From: Streptomyces sp. NBC_01571 | GTDB taxonomy: Bacteria; Actinomycetota; Actinomycetes; Streptomycetales; Streptomycetaceae | Assembly: GCF_026339875.1 (NCBI RefSeq) | Contig: NZ_JAPEPZ010000001.1 | Span: 6,696,001 to 6,760,000, forward strand | Length of the DNA: 64,000 nt | Direction: 5' to 3' | Part shown: one piece after another, positions 27,019 through 35,809 of the stretch | Numbering within the stretch: position 1 is the stretch's first letter | Layout of the letters: every line of letters begins with the position of its first letter | Notes under the pieces: generated by a model | Database searches by the model: none | Seen by the model: the letters and a program-made list of their open reading frames with translations, nothing else | Told to the model about the DNA's origin: nothing | Program-made: the position numbers and the translations under genes

Positions 27019-28494
27019 GTGCCCTCCATGAACGACCTCGTACGCCAGCACACCGCTCTCGGTGCCTCCGATCTCGAGTGGCTGCATCTGCTGGTCTCGG
27101 AGTGGCAGTTGCTCTCCGACCTCTCCTTCGCCGACCTCGTCCTGTGGGTCCCCACCCGGGACGGCACCCGCTATGTCTCGGTGGCGCAGATGCGTCCCAA
27201 CACCGGTCCGACCTCGTACCAGGACGACATGGTGGGCCATCTGGTCCCACGGGGCCGCCGCCCGCTGCTGGACGCCGCGCTCGACGAGGGCCGCATCGTG
27301 CGCGAGGGCGACCCCGAATGGCGGGAGGAGGTGCCGGTGCGGGTCGAGTCCATTCCGGTACGGCGGGAGGGGCGCGTCCTCGGTGTCATCGCGCGCAACA
27401 CCAATCTCCTCACCGTGCGCACCCCGAGCCGGCTGGAGCTGACGTACCTCCAGAGCGCCTCCGACCTCGCCCAGATGATCGCGGCCGGCTCCTTCCCGTT
27501 CCCCGACCAGCAGGTCGACATGGACGCCTCACCGCGCGTGGGCGACGGGCTGATCCGTCTGGACGCGGAAGGCATCGTGCAGTACGCGTCTCCGAACGCA
27601 CTGTCCGCCTACCACCGGCTGGGCCTCGCCTCCGACCTGGTGGGCCACAATCTGGGCGTGACCACCTCCGAACTCGCCCCGTCCCGCGGGCCGGTGGACG
27701 AGGCGCTGGCCAAGGTCGCGAGCGGTTGGGCGCCCCGCGAGTTCGAGATCGAGAGCGCCGAAGGGGTGATCCAGCTGCGGGCGATCCCGCTGAAGCCCAA
27801 GGGCACCCGGGTCGGTTCCCTGGTCCTGCTGCGCGACGTCACCGAACTGCGCCGCCGCGAGCGGGAGTTGATCACCAAGGATGCGACCATCCGGGAGATC
27901 CACCACCGCGTCAAGAACAACCTCCAGACGGTGGCGGCACTGCTGCGCCTGCAGGCCCGGCGCATCGAGTCGGAGCGCGGCCGGGAGGCCCTGGAGGAAG
28001 CCGTTCGGCGGGTCGGATCGATCGCGATCGTGCATGAGACGCTGTCTCAGAACCTGGACGAACGGGTGGAGTTCGACGAGATCGCCGACCGGGTGCTCGC
28101 GATGGTCGCGGAGATCTCGCCCGGCAAGGTCACCGGCCGTCGCACCGGCCGCTTCGGGGTGCTGGACGCGGAGGTCGCGACACCGCTCTCCATGGTCCTC
28201 ACCGAGATTCTGCAGAACGCGCTGGAGCACGGCTTCCGTGAGGGCGACCGGGGCACGGTCGAGGTCTCGGCGGTCCGGGGCGGCACCACCAAGGAGACCC
28301 GTCTGCTGGTCACCGTCCAGGACGACGGTGTCGGTCTGCCGGAGGGCTTCGACCCGCACCGCTCGGGCAACCTCGGCCTCCAGATCGTACGGACCCTGGT
28401 GGAAGGCGAGTTGGGCGGCACGTTCGACATGGTGGCGGCCCCGGAGCGCGGCACGCAGGTCATCCTGGACATTCCGGTGCGGGCGAACAAGTAG
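27019..28494 (+). CDS. Two-component sensor histidine kinase, PdtaS-like (HisKA_2)
   Basis: 491 residues, soluble. An N-terminal GAF-like domain (about 1-150) and a PAS-like domain (about 175-290, GLIRLDAEGIVQYASPNALSAYHRLG) are followed by a HisKA_2 dimerisation/phosphoacceptor helix (REIHHRVKNNLQTVAALLRLQARR, His in EIHHRV). The HATPase domain follows (LTEILQNALEHGF, DDGVGLPEGF, NLGLQIVRTLVEGELGG). This architecture matches mycobacterial PdtaS, which signals to the antiterminator-type response regulator PdtaR; none is adjacent here. GTG start taken as leaderless; an ATG three codons in is possible. Confidence 0.9.
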   Translation: MPSMNDLVRQHTALGASDLEWLHLLVSEWQLLSDLSFADLVLWVPTRDGTRYVSVAQMRPNTGPTSYQDDMVGHLVPRGRRPLLDAALDEGRIVREGDPEWREEVPVRVESIPVRREGRVLGVIARNTNLLTVRTPSRLELTYLQSASDLAQMIAAGSFPFPDQQVDMDASPRVGDGLIRLDAEGIVQYASPNALSAYHRLGLASDLVGHNLGVTTSELAPSRGPVDEALAKVASGWAPREFEIESAEGVIQLRAIPLKPKGTRVGSLVLLRDVTELRRRERELITKDATIREIHHRVKNNLQTVAALLRLQARRIESERGREALEEAVRRVGSIAIVHETLSQNLDERVEFDEIADRVLAMVAEISPGKVTGRRTGRFGVLDAEVATPLSMVLTEILQNALEHGFREGDRGTVEVSAVRGGTTKETRLLVTVQDDGVGLPEGFDPHRSGNLGLQIVRTLVEGELGGTFDMVAAPERGTQVILDIPVRANK

Positions 28495-28497
28495 GAC

Positions 28498-28577
28498 GCG
28501 CCCTGTGTCCCGACGGCACAGGGCGCACGGCCGTGGCGCATGACAGAGGCCCCGGACCATGCGGTCCGGGGCCTCTG
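28498..28577 (+). terminator. Double hairpin after the kinase gene
   Basis: First hairpin: 10-base arms 28498-28507 / 28517-28526. Second: 15-base perfect arms 28544-28558 / 28563-28577 with a 4-base loop. Both lie between convergent kinase and wblE genes. The remaining 28578-28725 has no gene. Confidence 0.8.
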
Positions 28578-28725
28578 CTTACGTTGCGATGGGGGTACCC
28601 CCTGCTCGAGCGTGTGTCGAGAATTCGGGGGGAGCATCGGGGGTACTGCGCGCTGCGGCTCGGGGGCGGGAGATGCGTACGCGCTGTACGCGCCGCCAAG
28701 CTCAGGCTCGTTGCGGGGTGGGGTG

Positions 28726-28983
28726 TCAGGCGGTGGCCTGACGGGCCCGGTTGCGGGCGGCGCGGCGCTTCATCGCACGACGCTCGTCCTCGCTGAGGCC
28801 ACCCCAGACGCCGGAGTCCTGGCCGGACTCGAGCGCCCACTGCAGGCACTGCTCCATGACGGGGCAGCGGCGGCAGACGGCCTTGGCTTCCTCGATCTGC
28901 AGCAGCGCAGGACCGGTGTTGCCGATGGGGAAGAAGAGCTCGGGGTCTTCCTCGCGGCAAACGGCGTTGTGACGCCAGTCCAT
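28726..28983 (-). CDS. wblE: WhiB-family iron-sulfur regulator WblE
   Basis: 85 residues. The four [4Fe-4S]-ligating cysteines are C9, C37, C40 and C46 (CxxC...C), followed by the G-V-W-G-G turn and a basic C-terminal tail (RRAMKRRAARNRAR) for DNA or sigma-factor contact. Size, MDWRHNAVCREEDPELFFP start and position beside the PdtaS-like kinase match S. coelicolor SCO5240 (WblE). WhiB-like proteins bind the primary sigma factor. A good AGGAGAGG ribosome-binding site precedes the ATG. Confidence 0.95.
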   Translation of the reverse strand: MDWRHNAVCREEDPELFFPIGNTGPALLQIEEAKAVCRRCPVMEQCLQWALESGQDSGVWGGLSEDERRAMKRRAARNRARQATA

Positions 28984-29274
28984 GGCTGCTACCTCTCCTT
29001 GGTATTACATGCACGTTGCTTGTGAATGTGAACGCTTTCACGAATCCCTCAACAAGTGAAGGGCCGACTACCAGACGGACTGGTGTGGTCCTGTGATTTG
29101 AGGAGGGGTTCTGGCGCTCTGTGGGGCCGATGTTGCGGGCCGTCCCGAGCGCCACGTAGAGACTCGCAAACCTCAGCGGCGGATACAACCCCTTCTGGAA
29201 AGTTTTTTTTGATTCCTCGGTGTCGACTAGGTCACAGCCGTACTTCCATGGGGTGGACCCTGGTCTAAACGTTC
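28984..29274. other. Gap upstream of wblE with regulatory features
   Basis: No gene. It contains the palindrome GTGAACGCTTTCAC (29028-29041) about 50 bases upstream of the wblE start, and an unusual run of eight T (29203-29210). wblE leader/promoter elements must lie here. Confidence 0.5.
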
Positions 29275-29303
29275 GAGTGAAAGGACTTTGAGGCCTTCCA
29301 CTC
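29275..29303 (-). terminator. Hairpin at the end of the diacylglycerol-kinase-like gene
   Basis: Ten-base arms 29275-29284 and 29294-29303 pair with one G-T type exception; the stem begins inside the stop codon region of the minus-strand gene. Confidence 0.5.
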
Positions 29304-30270
29304 ACACAATCACACGCAGTGCACGGCGTACGCCTGTGAACGTCACGCTCGTGCGCAGTCCCAGGTGGTCGCCGTCCATCTGGAGGGGCAGCGGCACCTT
29401 CGAATGCAAGGTGAAGTCGGTCAGGTCGTGCAGGGACAGGGCGTGCTTTCCGTGCGGACCGCGCTCGGGGGACGAAGTGAGCAACTGGGTGGCATACCGG
29501 GCCACCGCGGTCGTCGACATGCGGCTGAGGCCGAGTACGTCGAGCCCGGTATCGAACGAAGCCTTAGGCGACGCGTACACCGGACGATTGCCGAGAAACG
29601 TCCAGGGCGAGGTGTTGCAGATTATGGACAGGACGAGATCGGTGACCGGGTCCTCGCCGGGGCGGTCGAGGGTGATCGTTCCGTGCCTGCGGTGAGGTTC
29701 GTCCAGAAACTGACGTACCACTTGGCGCAAATACAGGGCGTGAGTGGAGCGCTTGCCGCGCTCCCGCTGCTGCTCGACCCGGCCGATCACCCCGGCGTCG
29801 AAGCCGAGCCCCGCGCAGAACGTGAACCAGCGGGAGGGGACGGACTCGTCCTCGGTGCCGGGGGTGCCGGCGGCGAGACCGAGGCCGACCGTGCGCTCGC
29901 GGTTCTCCCTCAGAGCGTCCAGCAGGGCGCCCGTGGCCTCCACCGCGTCGTTGGGCAGGCCGAGGGCGCGGGCGAAGACATTGGTGGAGCCGCCGGGGAC
30001 CACGGCGAGGCGGGGGAGGCGGTCCGGTCCGGGGCCGTTGTGCAGCAGGCCGTTCACGACCTCGTTGACGGTGCCGTCGCCACCGAGTGCGACGACCAGT
30101 TCTATGTCCTCGCCCTCCGCGGCCTGCCGGCCCAGGTCCCGGGCGTGCCCGCGGTACTCGGTGGTGACCACCTCGAGCTTCATCTCGCTCGCCAACGCGT
30201 GGATCAGGACGTCGCGCGTGCGCGCACTTGTGGTGGTTGCTGCCGGATTGACCACGAGAAGTGCACGCAT
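29302..30270 (-). CDS. Diacylglycerol kinase-type lipid kinase
   Basis: 322 residues. The DAGK catalytic domain spans about 1-130: VVNPAATTTSART, then VALGGDGTVNEVVNGLL (the GGDGT nucleotide-binding signature) and VVPGGSTNVFARALGLP. The C-terminal beta-rich domain (CAGLGFDAGVIGRVE..., NTSPWTFLGNRPVYASP) follows. It phosphorylates lipid alcohols such as diacylglycerol or related sphingoid/polyprenol substrates at the membrane; the exact lipid cannot be told. A -10 TACGCT ends 7 bases before the ATG, so the mRNA is probably leaderless. Confidence 0.9.
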   Translation of the reverse strand: MRALLVVNPAATTTSARTRDVLIHALASEMKLEVVTTEYRGHARDLGRQAAEGEDIELVVALGGDGTVNEVVNGLLHNGPGPDRLPRLAVVPGGSTNVFARALGLPNDAVEATGALLDALRENRERTVGLGLAAGTPGTEDESVPSRWFTFCAGLGFDAGVIGRVEQQRERGKRSTHALYLRQVVRQFLDEPHRRHGTITLDRPGEDPVTDLVLSIICNTSPWTFLGNRPVYASPKASFDTGLDVLGLSRMSTTAVARYATQLLTSSPERGPHGKHALSLHDLTDFTLHSKVPLPLQMDGDHLGLRTSVTFTGVRRALRVIV

Positions 30271-30277
30271 GCGAAGC

Positions 30278-30283
30278 AGCGTA
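30278..30283 (-). promoter_or_regulatory. -10 element of a leaderless lipid-kinase mRNA
   Basis: Minus-strand TACGCT with 7 bases to the ATG at 30270. Confidence 0.55.
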
Positions 30284-30447
30284 CCTACCGTGCGGTACTC
30301 GTCCCAGACCGAGGTAGGGATCGGGTAAGAGATGAGGGCGTGAGTCTCGACACGGGGAGAGAGGGCGGGAACGGGGTACGGCGCCGGCCGGGAGGCGCGG
30401 CACGGGCCGGCCGCGCACGTCGGCCAGGTGCGCCGGCCCATGGCACG

Positions 30448-30903
30448 TCAGGGCTGCTGGGATTCCTCCGCCCCGCCGGGACCGCGGATGCCCAGCGCCG
30501 CCGTTGTCGCCGGGCTCACGAGCAGAACCAGTGCCGCGACCGCGACGACGGCGAGGACGATGCCCGCCGGGATGGCGACGCTGTCGGCCTGGAGCAGGTT
30601 GTAGGCGACGGGCAGGGCCAGGATCTGGGTGATGACCGCGGGGCCCCGGCTCCATCTGCGGCGCAGCAGCAGCCCGCGCGCGGCCAGCAGGGGCAGCAGC
30701 GCGAGCACGATCAGTGTCACGCCCCCGGTGACGGCCTGCCGGCGGTCGTCCGGAGATCCGGTGAGACCCTGCACGAACAGGTAGACGCCCCCCGCGGCCA
30801 GGGCGAGCCCCTCGAGCGCGGCCAGCGCCGCCGCGGCGGTCAGCCGTCCGGGACGGGGCCGCGCGGTCGACGCGTCGGGGGCGGGGGTCTGCTCAGCGCT
30901 CAC
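30448..30903 (-). CDS. Small integral membrane protein
   Basis: 151 residues from a GTG. After a Pro/Ala/Thr-rich cytoplasmic N-terminus come four hydrophobic segments (about 22-46, 59-76, 85-101, 110-137). No family motif recognised. Lies between sigH and the lipid kinase, as in S. coelicolor (SCO5242 position). A TACCCT -10 box 6 bases before the GTG suggests a leaderless transcript. The frame extends upstream in Gly/Pro-rich codons, which I reject as non-coding. Confidence 0.75.
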   Translation of the reverse strand: MSAEQTPAPDASTARPRPGRLTAAAALAALEGLALAAGGVYLFVQGLTGSPDDRRQAVTGGVTLIVLALLPLLAARGLLLRRRWSRGPAVITQILALPVAYNLLQADSVAIPAGIVLAVVAVAALVLLVSPATTAALGIRGPGGAEESQQP

Positions 30904-30909
30904 CCCTGA

Positions 30910-30915
30910 AGGGTA
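30910..30915 (-). promoter_or_regulatory. -10 element of a leaderless membrane-protein mRNA
   Basis: Minus-strand TACCCT with 6 bases to the GTG at 30903. Confidence 0.5.
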
Positions 30916-30987
30916 GCCGCCGGGCCCCGGCGCACGACCGGCCCCTGGACCGCGCCCCGCTTCGGCCACCCCGCCGTACGGGGTGGG

Positions 30988-32178
30988 CTACTCCTCCACC
31001 AGCAGCTTTTCGCGGAGCTGGGCGAGGGTGCGGGCCAGGAGGCGGGAGACGTGCATCTGGGAGATGCCGACCTCCTGGGCGATCTGCGACTGCGTCATGT
31101 TGCCGAAGAAGCGAAGGAGAAGGATCCGCTTCTCTCGCGGCGGAAGGTCCTCCAGCAGCGGCTTCAGCGACTCCCGGTACTCGACGCCCTCCAGGGCCTC
31201 GTCCTCGGCGCCGAGTGTGTCGGCGACGGCCGGGGACTCGTCGTCCGTGTCGGGAACGTCCAGGGACAGCGTGGAGTACGCGTTCGCGGACTCCAGACCC
31301 TCCAGGACCTCTTCCTCGGAGATGGCCAGCTTCTCGGCGAGCTCGTGGACCGTGGGCGAACGGCCGTGCTGCTGCGAGAGTTCCGCGGTCGCCGTGGTGA
31401 GCGCGAGGCGCAGCTCCTGAAGGCGGCGCGGCACGCGGACCGCCCAGCCCTTGTCGCGGAAGTGCCGCTTGATCTCGCCGACGACCGTCGGAGTCGCGTA
31501 CGTCGAGAACTCGACGCCGCGCTCCGGGTCGAACCGGTCGACCGACTTGATCAGGCCGATGGTGGCGACCTGGGTCAGGTCGTCCAGCGGCTCCCCGCGG
31601 TTGCGGAAGCGGCGTGCGAGGTGCTCGACGAGCGGGAGGTGCATGCGGACCAGCTGGTTGCGCAGCTCCGCGTACTCGGCGCTGCCGTCCGGCAGTTTGC
31701 GCAGCTCGATGAACATCGCCCGTGCTCCGCTGCGGTCCTGCGGGTCCTTCGGGTCGTGCTGGATGTGCTGGATGCTCGGCCCGTGCTGCGTGGCCTGCAC
31801 GCTCTGCACGTTCTGCGCAGCCGTCTTGTCGTGTTGTTCTTGCTCGCTCATAGTCCCGCCCGTCACCAGCCGCCGCCCTTCCGAGGACGTGCTCCGCGCG
31901 GCACCCTCCGGATCCCGTTGCCCGTCGTCCCGGCCGGGGAGCTTCTCCTGTCCGTCCTCGTCTACCGGCGCGTCCCCCGCGTTCTCGGCTTCGTTCGGGC
32001 TGGGGGGATCCCCGGCCCGGGAGGCTGTGCCGTCGTCCGGGTGCGGCCGGGCCTGCTCGGGGATGCCGTCGACGCCCTCCGCCACGCGCCTCGGCGCGTC
32101 GAGGCCGTCGACGCGCCCGGCGGGAAGCCCCCGTGTGCCGCGCTCTTCGTCCCGCACCGGCCCGTCCCCGTCCCTCAC
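30988..32178 (-). CDS. sigH: Stress-response sigma factor SigH (SigB/SigF type), long form
   Basis: Directs osmotic/heat stress and development genes. The sigma core (about 287 residues) begins at the ATG at 31851: region 2 DLTQVATIGLIKSVDRFDPERGVEFSTYATPTVVGEIKRHFRD (two overlapping parts), region 3 RRLQELRLALTTATAEL, region 4 HTH MTQSQIAQEVGISQMHVSRLLART. The same frame is open upstream to a GTG at 32178 whose bases overlap the stop of the anti-sigma gene (GTGA), giving a 396-residue protein with an acidic, Pro-rich extension. Several SigH size forms, including a ~51-kDa one, are known in S. coelicolor, so I annotate the long frame. Confidence 0.92.
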   Translation of the reverse strand: MRDGDGPVRDEERGTRGLPAGRVDGLDAPRRVAEGVDGIPEQARPHPDDGTASRAGDPPSPNEAENAGDAPVDEDGQEKLPGRDDGQRDPEGAARSTSSEGRRLVTGGTMSEQEQHDKTAAQNVQSVQATQHGPSIQHIQHDPKDPQDRSGARAMFIELRKLPDGSAEYAELRNQLVRMHLPLVEHLARRFRNRGEPLDDLTQVATIGLIKSVDRFDPERGVEFSTYATPTVVGEIKRHFRDKGWAVRVPRRLQELRLALTTATAELSQQHGRSPTVHELAEKLAISEEEVLEGLESANAYSTLSLDVPDTDDESPAVADTLGAEDEALEGVEYRESLKPLLEDLPPREKRILLLRFFGNMTQSQIAQEVGISQMHVSRLLARTLAQLREKLLVEE

Positions 32179-32588
32179 GCCGGCCCGGGTCCCGCGCCGC
32201 GCTGTTTGTAGAGGCTGATCGAAACGGTCTTGTCCTCGGCGACGGTGGAGTCGACCTTGCCCGCCAGCGCCGAGAGCACGGTCCACGCGAACGTGTCCCG
32301 TGACGGAGCGTGACCGTCCGTGGTCGGAGCGGAGACCGTCACCTCGAGCGAGTCGTCGATGAGCCGGAAGACACAACTGAGCACCGAACCGGGGACGGCC
32401 TGCTGCAGCAGGATCGCGCAGGCCTCGTCCACCGCGATGCGCAGGTCCTCGATCTCGTCGAGGGTGAAGTCCAAACGGGCCGCGAGGCCGGCCGTGGCCG
32501 TACGCAGCACCGACAGGTAGGCACCCGCGGCCGGCAGCCGGACTTCCACGAAGTCCTTCGTCGCGGGCTCGCCTGCGATCTGGGACAC
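32175..32588 (-). CDS. ushX: RsbW-type anti-sigma factor of SigH
   Basis: 137 residues with a GHKL-type ATPase/kinase fold: N box DLRIAVDEACAILLQQA, then a C-terminal stretch TFAWTVLSALAGKVDS. Binds and holds SigH (known as UshX or PrsH in S. coelicolor, SCO5244). The start is the GTG reading VSQIAGEP, five bases after a GGAGG site; upstream TTG/GTG codons are part of that site. Its stop overlaps the GTG start of long SigH, so the pair is translationally coupled. The 32589-32847 gap must hold the multiple sigH promoters. Confidence 0.92.
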   Translation of the reverse strand: MSQIAGEPATKDFVEVRLPAAGAYLSVLRTATAGLAARLDFTLDEIEDLRIAVDEACAILLQQAVPGSVLSCVFRLIDDSLEVTVSAPTTDGHAPSRDTFAWTVLSALAGKVDSTVAEDKTVSISLYKQRGAGPGPA

Positions 32589-32847
32589 CCTCACCTCCAA
32601 GGTGGTACAAGCTCATTCGAGCTCTTTCGGGGCCGAGGGTCGCCCCCCGGGGTAACGCGCCAGGTGTTCAGCGGTGACGCTATCGCGCTCCCGACTTTCC
32701 TGTCCTGGGGACCCCACTCCCCTGCTGTCACTCATAGTAAGCCCATGAGTACGGACAGTGGCTAGGGGTCTGCGGGCCCAAATAGGAAGAGCGCGCGCCG
32801 GGTTGACGTACCCAGGCGTCAGACGGTCGAACCGTCCGGACGGCGGG

Positions 32848-33108
32848 TCACGCCAGTACGTGGTCGACGAAGCACCAGCGCCAGCTCTCACCGGGCTCGA
32901 AGGTTCGCATCACGGGGTGTCCCGTCTCCTTGAAATGCTCTGTCGCGTGCCGCAGCGGCGAGGAGTCGCAGCAACTGAGGTGCCCGCATTCCAGGCACAG
33001 TCGCAGCTGCACCGGATGTGTGCCCGCGGCGACACACTCCAGGCACGTGTCGCTCGTGGGCTCTGGTTCGGGGTGCGGCAGCGCGTCGGCATGCGTGCAC
33101 TGTTTCAT
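32848..33108 (-). CDS. UBP-type zinc-finger protein
   Basis: 86 residues made up almost entirely of one zinc-finger of the ubiquitin-hydrolase (ZnF-UBP) fold: CLECVAAGTHPVQLRLCLECGHLSC pattern (two CxxC pairs) followed by CCDSSPLRHATEHFKETGHPVMRTFEPGESWRWC, in which His and Cys complete the sites. Bacterial copies occur widely in Actinobacteria beside antiporters and redox genes, with unknown role. It is divergent from the Na+/H+ antiporter, which could share its control region. Confidence 0.88.
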   Translation of the reverse strand: MKQCTHADALPHPEPEPTSDTCLECVAAGTHPVQLRLCLECGHLSCCDSSPLRHATEHFKETGHPVMRTFEPGESWRWCFVDHVLA

Positions 33109-33169
33109 GATTGCCAGGTTACGTCGGGCGTGCGGGATGCCGCGCGAAAACGAGGGCGGGCGGACGAGG

Positions 33170-34765
33170 ATGCACGTATTGCCACTGCTGTTGCTGGTCG
33201 CGGGAAGCGCCGCGGTCGCCGGAGCGGCCCGCCGCACTCCGGTCCCGGCGCCGCTGCTGCTCGTCGCCGCGGGCCTGGTGGTCGCGTACGTCCCCGGGGT
33301 GCCCGGGTACGAACTCGACCCCGAGGTCGTCCTCCCGCTGCTGCTGCCCCCGCTGCTGTACACGGCCGCCACCGACAGTTCGTACCTCGATCTGCGGGCG
33401 CATCTGCGGCCCATCGCGCTGTTGTCGGTCGGGTACGTGCTCTTCGCGACGCTGGCCGTCGGCTGGGTCACCTATCTGATCGTGCCGGGTCTGCCGCTGC
33501 CCGCGGCGCTGGTGTTCGGGGCGGTGGTGGCGCCGCCGGACGCGGTCGCGGCCACCGCGGTGGCGCGCCGGGTGGGGCTGCCGTCACAGATCACCACGAT
33601 CCTGCAGGGCGAGTCCCTGGTGAACGACGCGACCGCGATCACCGCCTACAAGGTGGCTCTCGCCGCCGCGGTCGGCGAGGGCGCGACCTGGTCGGACGGC
33701 ATCCGTGAGTTCCTGCTCGCGGCGGTCGGCGGCGTGGTCGTCGGCCTCGTCCTGATGGTGCCGATCCACTGGCTGCGCACCCACCTGAACGAGGCGCTCC
33801 TGCAGAACACCCTCTCCCTGCTGATCCCCTTCGTGGCGTACGGGATCGCCGAGCAGGTGCACGCCTCCGGGGTGCTCGCGGTGGTCGTCGTCGCGCTCTA
33901 CCTCGGACACCGCGCCTGGGAGGTGGACTTCGCGACACGACTCCAGGAGGAGGCCGTCTGGAAGATGGTCGCGTTCGTCCTGGAGTCGGCCGTGTTCGCG
34001 CTGATCGGCCTGCAACTGCCGGTCGTCCTCAAGGGTCTCGGCCCGTACGAGGGCGCCAGCGCCGCCTGGTACGCGGTGGTCGTCTTCCTGGTGGTGGTCG
34101 CCGCCCGGTTCGTGTGGGTGTATCCCGCCACCTTCCTGCCGCGGATCCTGTCCTCGCGCATCCGGGGGCGCGAGGAGAACCCCACCTGGAAGGCTCCGTT
34201 CGTCATCGGCTGGGCCGGGATGCGGGGCGTGGTGTCGCTCGCCATCGCCTTCTCGATCCCGCTCTCGGTGGACGGCGGTAAAAGCTTCCCCGAACGCAAC
34301 CTCCTGCTCTTCCTCACCTTCACCACCGTCATCGCCACCCTGGTCGTACAGGGGCTGACTCTGCCTCCGCTGATCCGCCTCCTGAAGCTGCCCGGCCGCG
34401 ACCCCCAGGCCGAGACGCTCGCCGAGGCCAACGCCCAGGCGCAGGCGTCCCGGGCCGCCGAACAGCGCCTCGACGAACTGCTGGCCGACGAGCGCAACGC
34501 CCTGCCCCCGCCGCTCGCCGACCGGCTGCGCTCGGTCCTGGAGCGCCGCCGCAACGCGGTCTGGGAGCGGCTCGGCGCCGTCAACCCGGTGACCGGGGAG
34601 ACCGCCGACGACACCTACCGCAGGCTGGCCCGCACGATGATCAGCGCCGAGCGGGAGGTCTTCGTGCGGCTCCGCGACCACCGCTACATCGACGACGAGA
34701 TGCTGCGCACCCTGTTGAGGCGGCTGGACCTGGAGGAGGCGGCGGCCTACCGGGAGGCGGCGTGA
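33170..34765 (+). CDS. Na+/H+ antiporter, CPA1 family
   Basis: 531 residues with about 12 membrane segments. The CPA1 core is evident: VFGAVVAPPDAVAATAVARRVGLP (PPD motif), LQGESLVNDATAITAYKVALA (ND motif), IGWAGMRGVVSLAIAFSIP (GxRG motif) and LTFTTVIATLVVQGLTLPPLI. A cytoplasmic helical C-terminus (about 430-531, rich in Ala/Glu/Arg) follows. It exports Na+ for H+ in pH and salt homeostasis. ATG 33170 has a GACGAGG site just upstream; an in-frame ATG at 33137 is the alternative. Near the osmotic-stress sigH locus, though no operon link is seen. Confidence 0.92.
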   Translation: MHVLPLLLLVAGSAAVAGAARRTPVPAPLLLVAAGLVVAYVPGVPGYELDPEVVLPLLLPPLLYTAATDSSYLDLRAHLRPIALLSVGYVLFATLAVGWVTYLIVPGLPLPAALVFGAVVAPPDAVAATAVARRVGLPSQITTILQGESLVNDATAITAYKVALAAAVGEGATWSDGIREFLLAAVGGVVVGLVLMVPIHWLRTHLNEALLQNTLSLLIPFVAYGIAEQVHASGVLAVVVVALYLGHRAWEVDFATRLQEEAVWKMVAFVLESAVFALIGLQLPVVLKGLGPYEGASAAWYAVVVFLVVVAARFVWVYPATFLPRILSSRIRGREENPTWKAPFVIGWAGMRGVVSLAIAFSIPLSVDGGKSFPERNLLLFLTFTTVIATLVVQGLTLPPLIRLLKLPGRDPQAETLAEANAQAQASRAAEQRLDELLADERNALPPPLADRLRSVLERRRNAVWERLGAVNPVTGETADDTYRRLARTMISAEREVFVRLRDHRYIDDEMLRTLLRRLDLEEAAAYREAA

Positions 34766-34790
34766 GGGTCCCGCCGGGCCGGCGCCCGGT

Positions 34791-35753
34791 TCAGACGAGC
34801 GGCGCTCCGGTGACGACCGCCGCCACCGTCGTCCCCGGTGCGAACGCCCCCTCCTCGGCCAGGGCGACAAGTCCGTACAGCATCTTGGCGACATAGAGAC
34901 GTTCGACGGGCAGGCCGTGGCGCTGCTCGAAGTCCTCGGCGAAGAAGTCGAGTTCGGGTGTGGTGCGTGCGTAGCCGCCGAAGTGGAAGCGGTCGTCGAG
35001 GGTCCAGGTGCCGCGGCGGCCGCCGAAGGCGGAGTCCTGGAGGGCCCGTACGTCGGCGTCCAGGAAGCCGCCCTTGAGGACGGGGACGCCCAGCGCCCGC
35101 TGGCCGCCGGCGAGGCCGGCGGCCAGGCCCGCGAGGGTGCCGCCGGTCCCGCAGGCGACGGCGACGACGTCGGCGTGACCGCGCAGCTCCGCGCCGAGTT
35201 CCCGGCAGCCGTGTACGGCGAGGGCGTTGCTGCCGCCCTCGGGGACGACGTACGCGTCCCGGGCGTCCGCCGCGCACAGGATCGCGGCCAGCGTCCGCGG
35301 ATCCGTCTTGCGGCGATACGTCGACCTGTCGACGAAGTGCAGTCGCATGCCGTCGGCCGCGCACCGCGTCAGGGAGGGGTTGAGGGGGCGGTGGGCCAGC
35401 TCGTCGCCCCGGACCACGCCGACGGTCGGCAGCCCGAGGAGACGGCCCGCGGCGGCGGTGGCGCGCAGATGGTTCGAGTACGCGCCGCCGAAGGTGAGGA
35501 GCGTGCGGCCGGCCGCGGCGCGCAGGTTCGGGGCCAGCTTGCGCCACTTGTTGCCGATCAGCTCCGGGTGGATCAGATCGTCCCTCTTGAGCAGCAGCCG
35601 GACGCCGTGGCGCGCGAAGCGCCCGTCCGCGACGGGGCACAGCGGCGAGGGCACCCGGGGCCGCAGACCGGACGGGTCGAGCGCTTCGGGTCCGTCCGGG
35701 GCGTCGGGCACGGCGGGAGTGCCCGGGATGCCGGGGTCGTCGGGGCTGGTCAC
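34791..35753 (-). CDS. PLP-dependent D-cysteine desulfhydrase / ACC-deaminase-like enzyme
   Basis: 320 residues. Fold-type II PLP signatures: LLLKRDDLIHPELIGNKWRKL (catalytic Lys in the NKWRKL segment), LLTFGGAYSNHLRATAAA and the phosphate-binding VACGTGGTLAGLAAG. Family members deaminate 1-aminocyclopropane-1-carboxylate or desulfhydrate D-cysteine; telling them apart needs active-site modelling. GTG start (TSPDDPG follows) chosen because the upstream frame is not protein-like; a -10-like GACAAT lies 6 bases before it. Convergent with the antiporter, 25 bases apart. Confidence 0.88.
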   Translation of the reverse strand: MTSPDDPGIPGTPAVPDAPDGPEALDPSGLRPRVPSPLCPVADGRFARHGVRLLLKRDDLIHPELIGNKWRKLAPNLRAAAGRTLLTFGGAYSNHLRATAAAGRLLGLPTVGVVRGDELAHRPLNPSLTRCAADGMRLHFVDRSTYRRKTDPRTLAAILCAADARDAYVVPEGGSNALAVHGCRELGAELRGHADVVAVACGTGGTLAGLAAGLAGGQRALGVPVLKGGFLDADVRALQDSAFGGRRGTWTLDDRFHFGGYARTTPELDFFAEDFEQRHGLPVERLYVAKMLYGLVALAEEGAFAPGTTVAAVVTGAPLV

Positions 35754-35809
35754 CCCACCATTGTCGGACAGCCGTGCGGGAATCCCGGCGACCGGTGAAC
35801 GCCTGTGCG

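Noticed and set aside
29203..29210. Run of eight T as a Rho-independent terminator
   Set aside because: No stable GC stem precedes it on either strand at the right distance; kept only as a compositional oddity.
29261..29270. dre-like TGGTCTAAAC upstream of the wblE region
   Set aside because: Only one half-site of the DasR palindrome is present; the second half does not match.
32179..32616. Further upstream in-frame extension of sigH beyond GTG 32178
   Set aside because: It would overlap the anti-sigma gene entirely in another frame; the coupled GTG is the natural limit.
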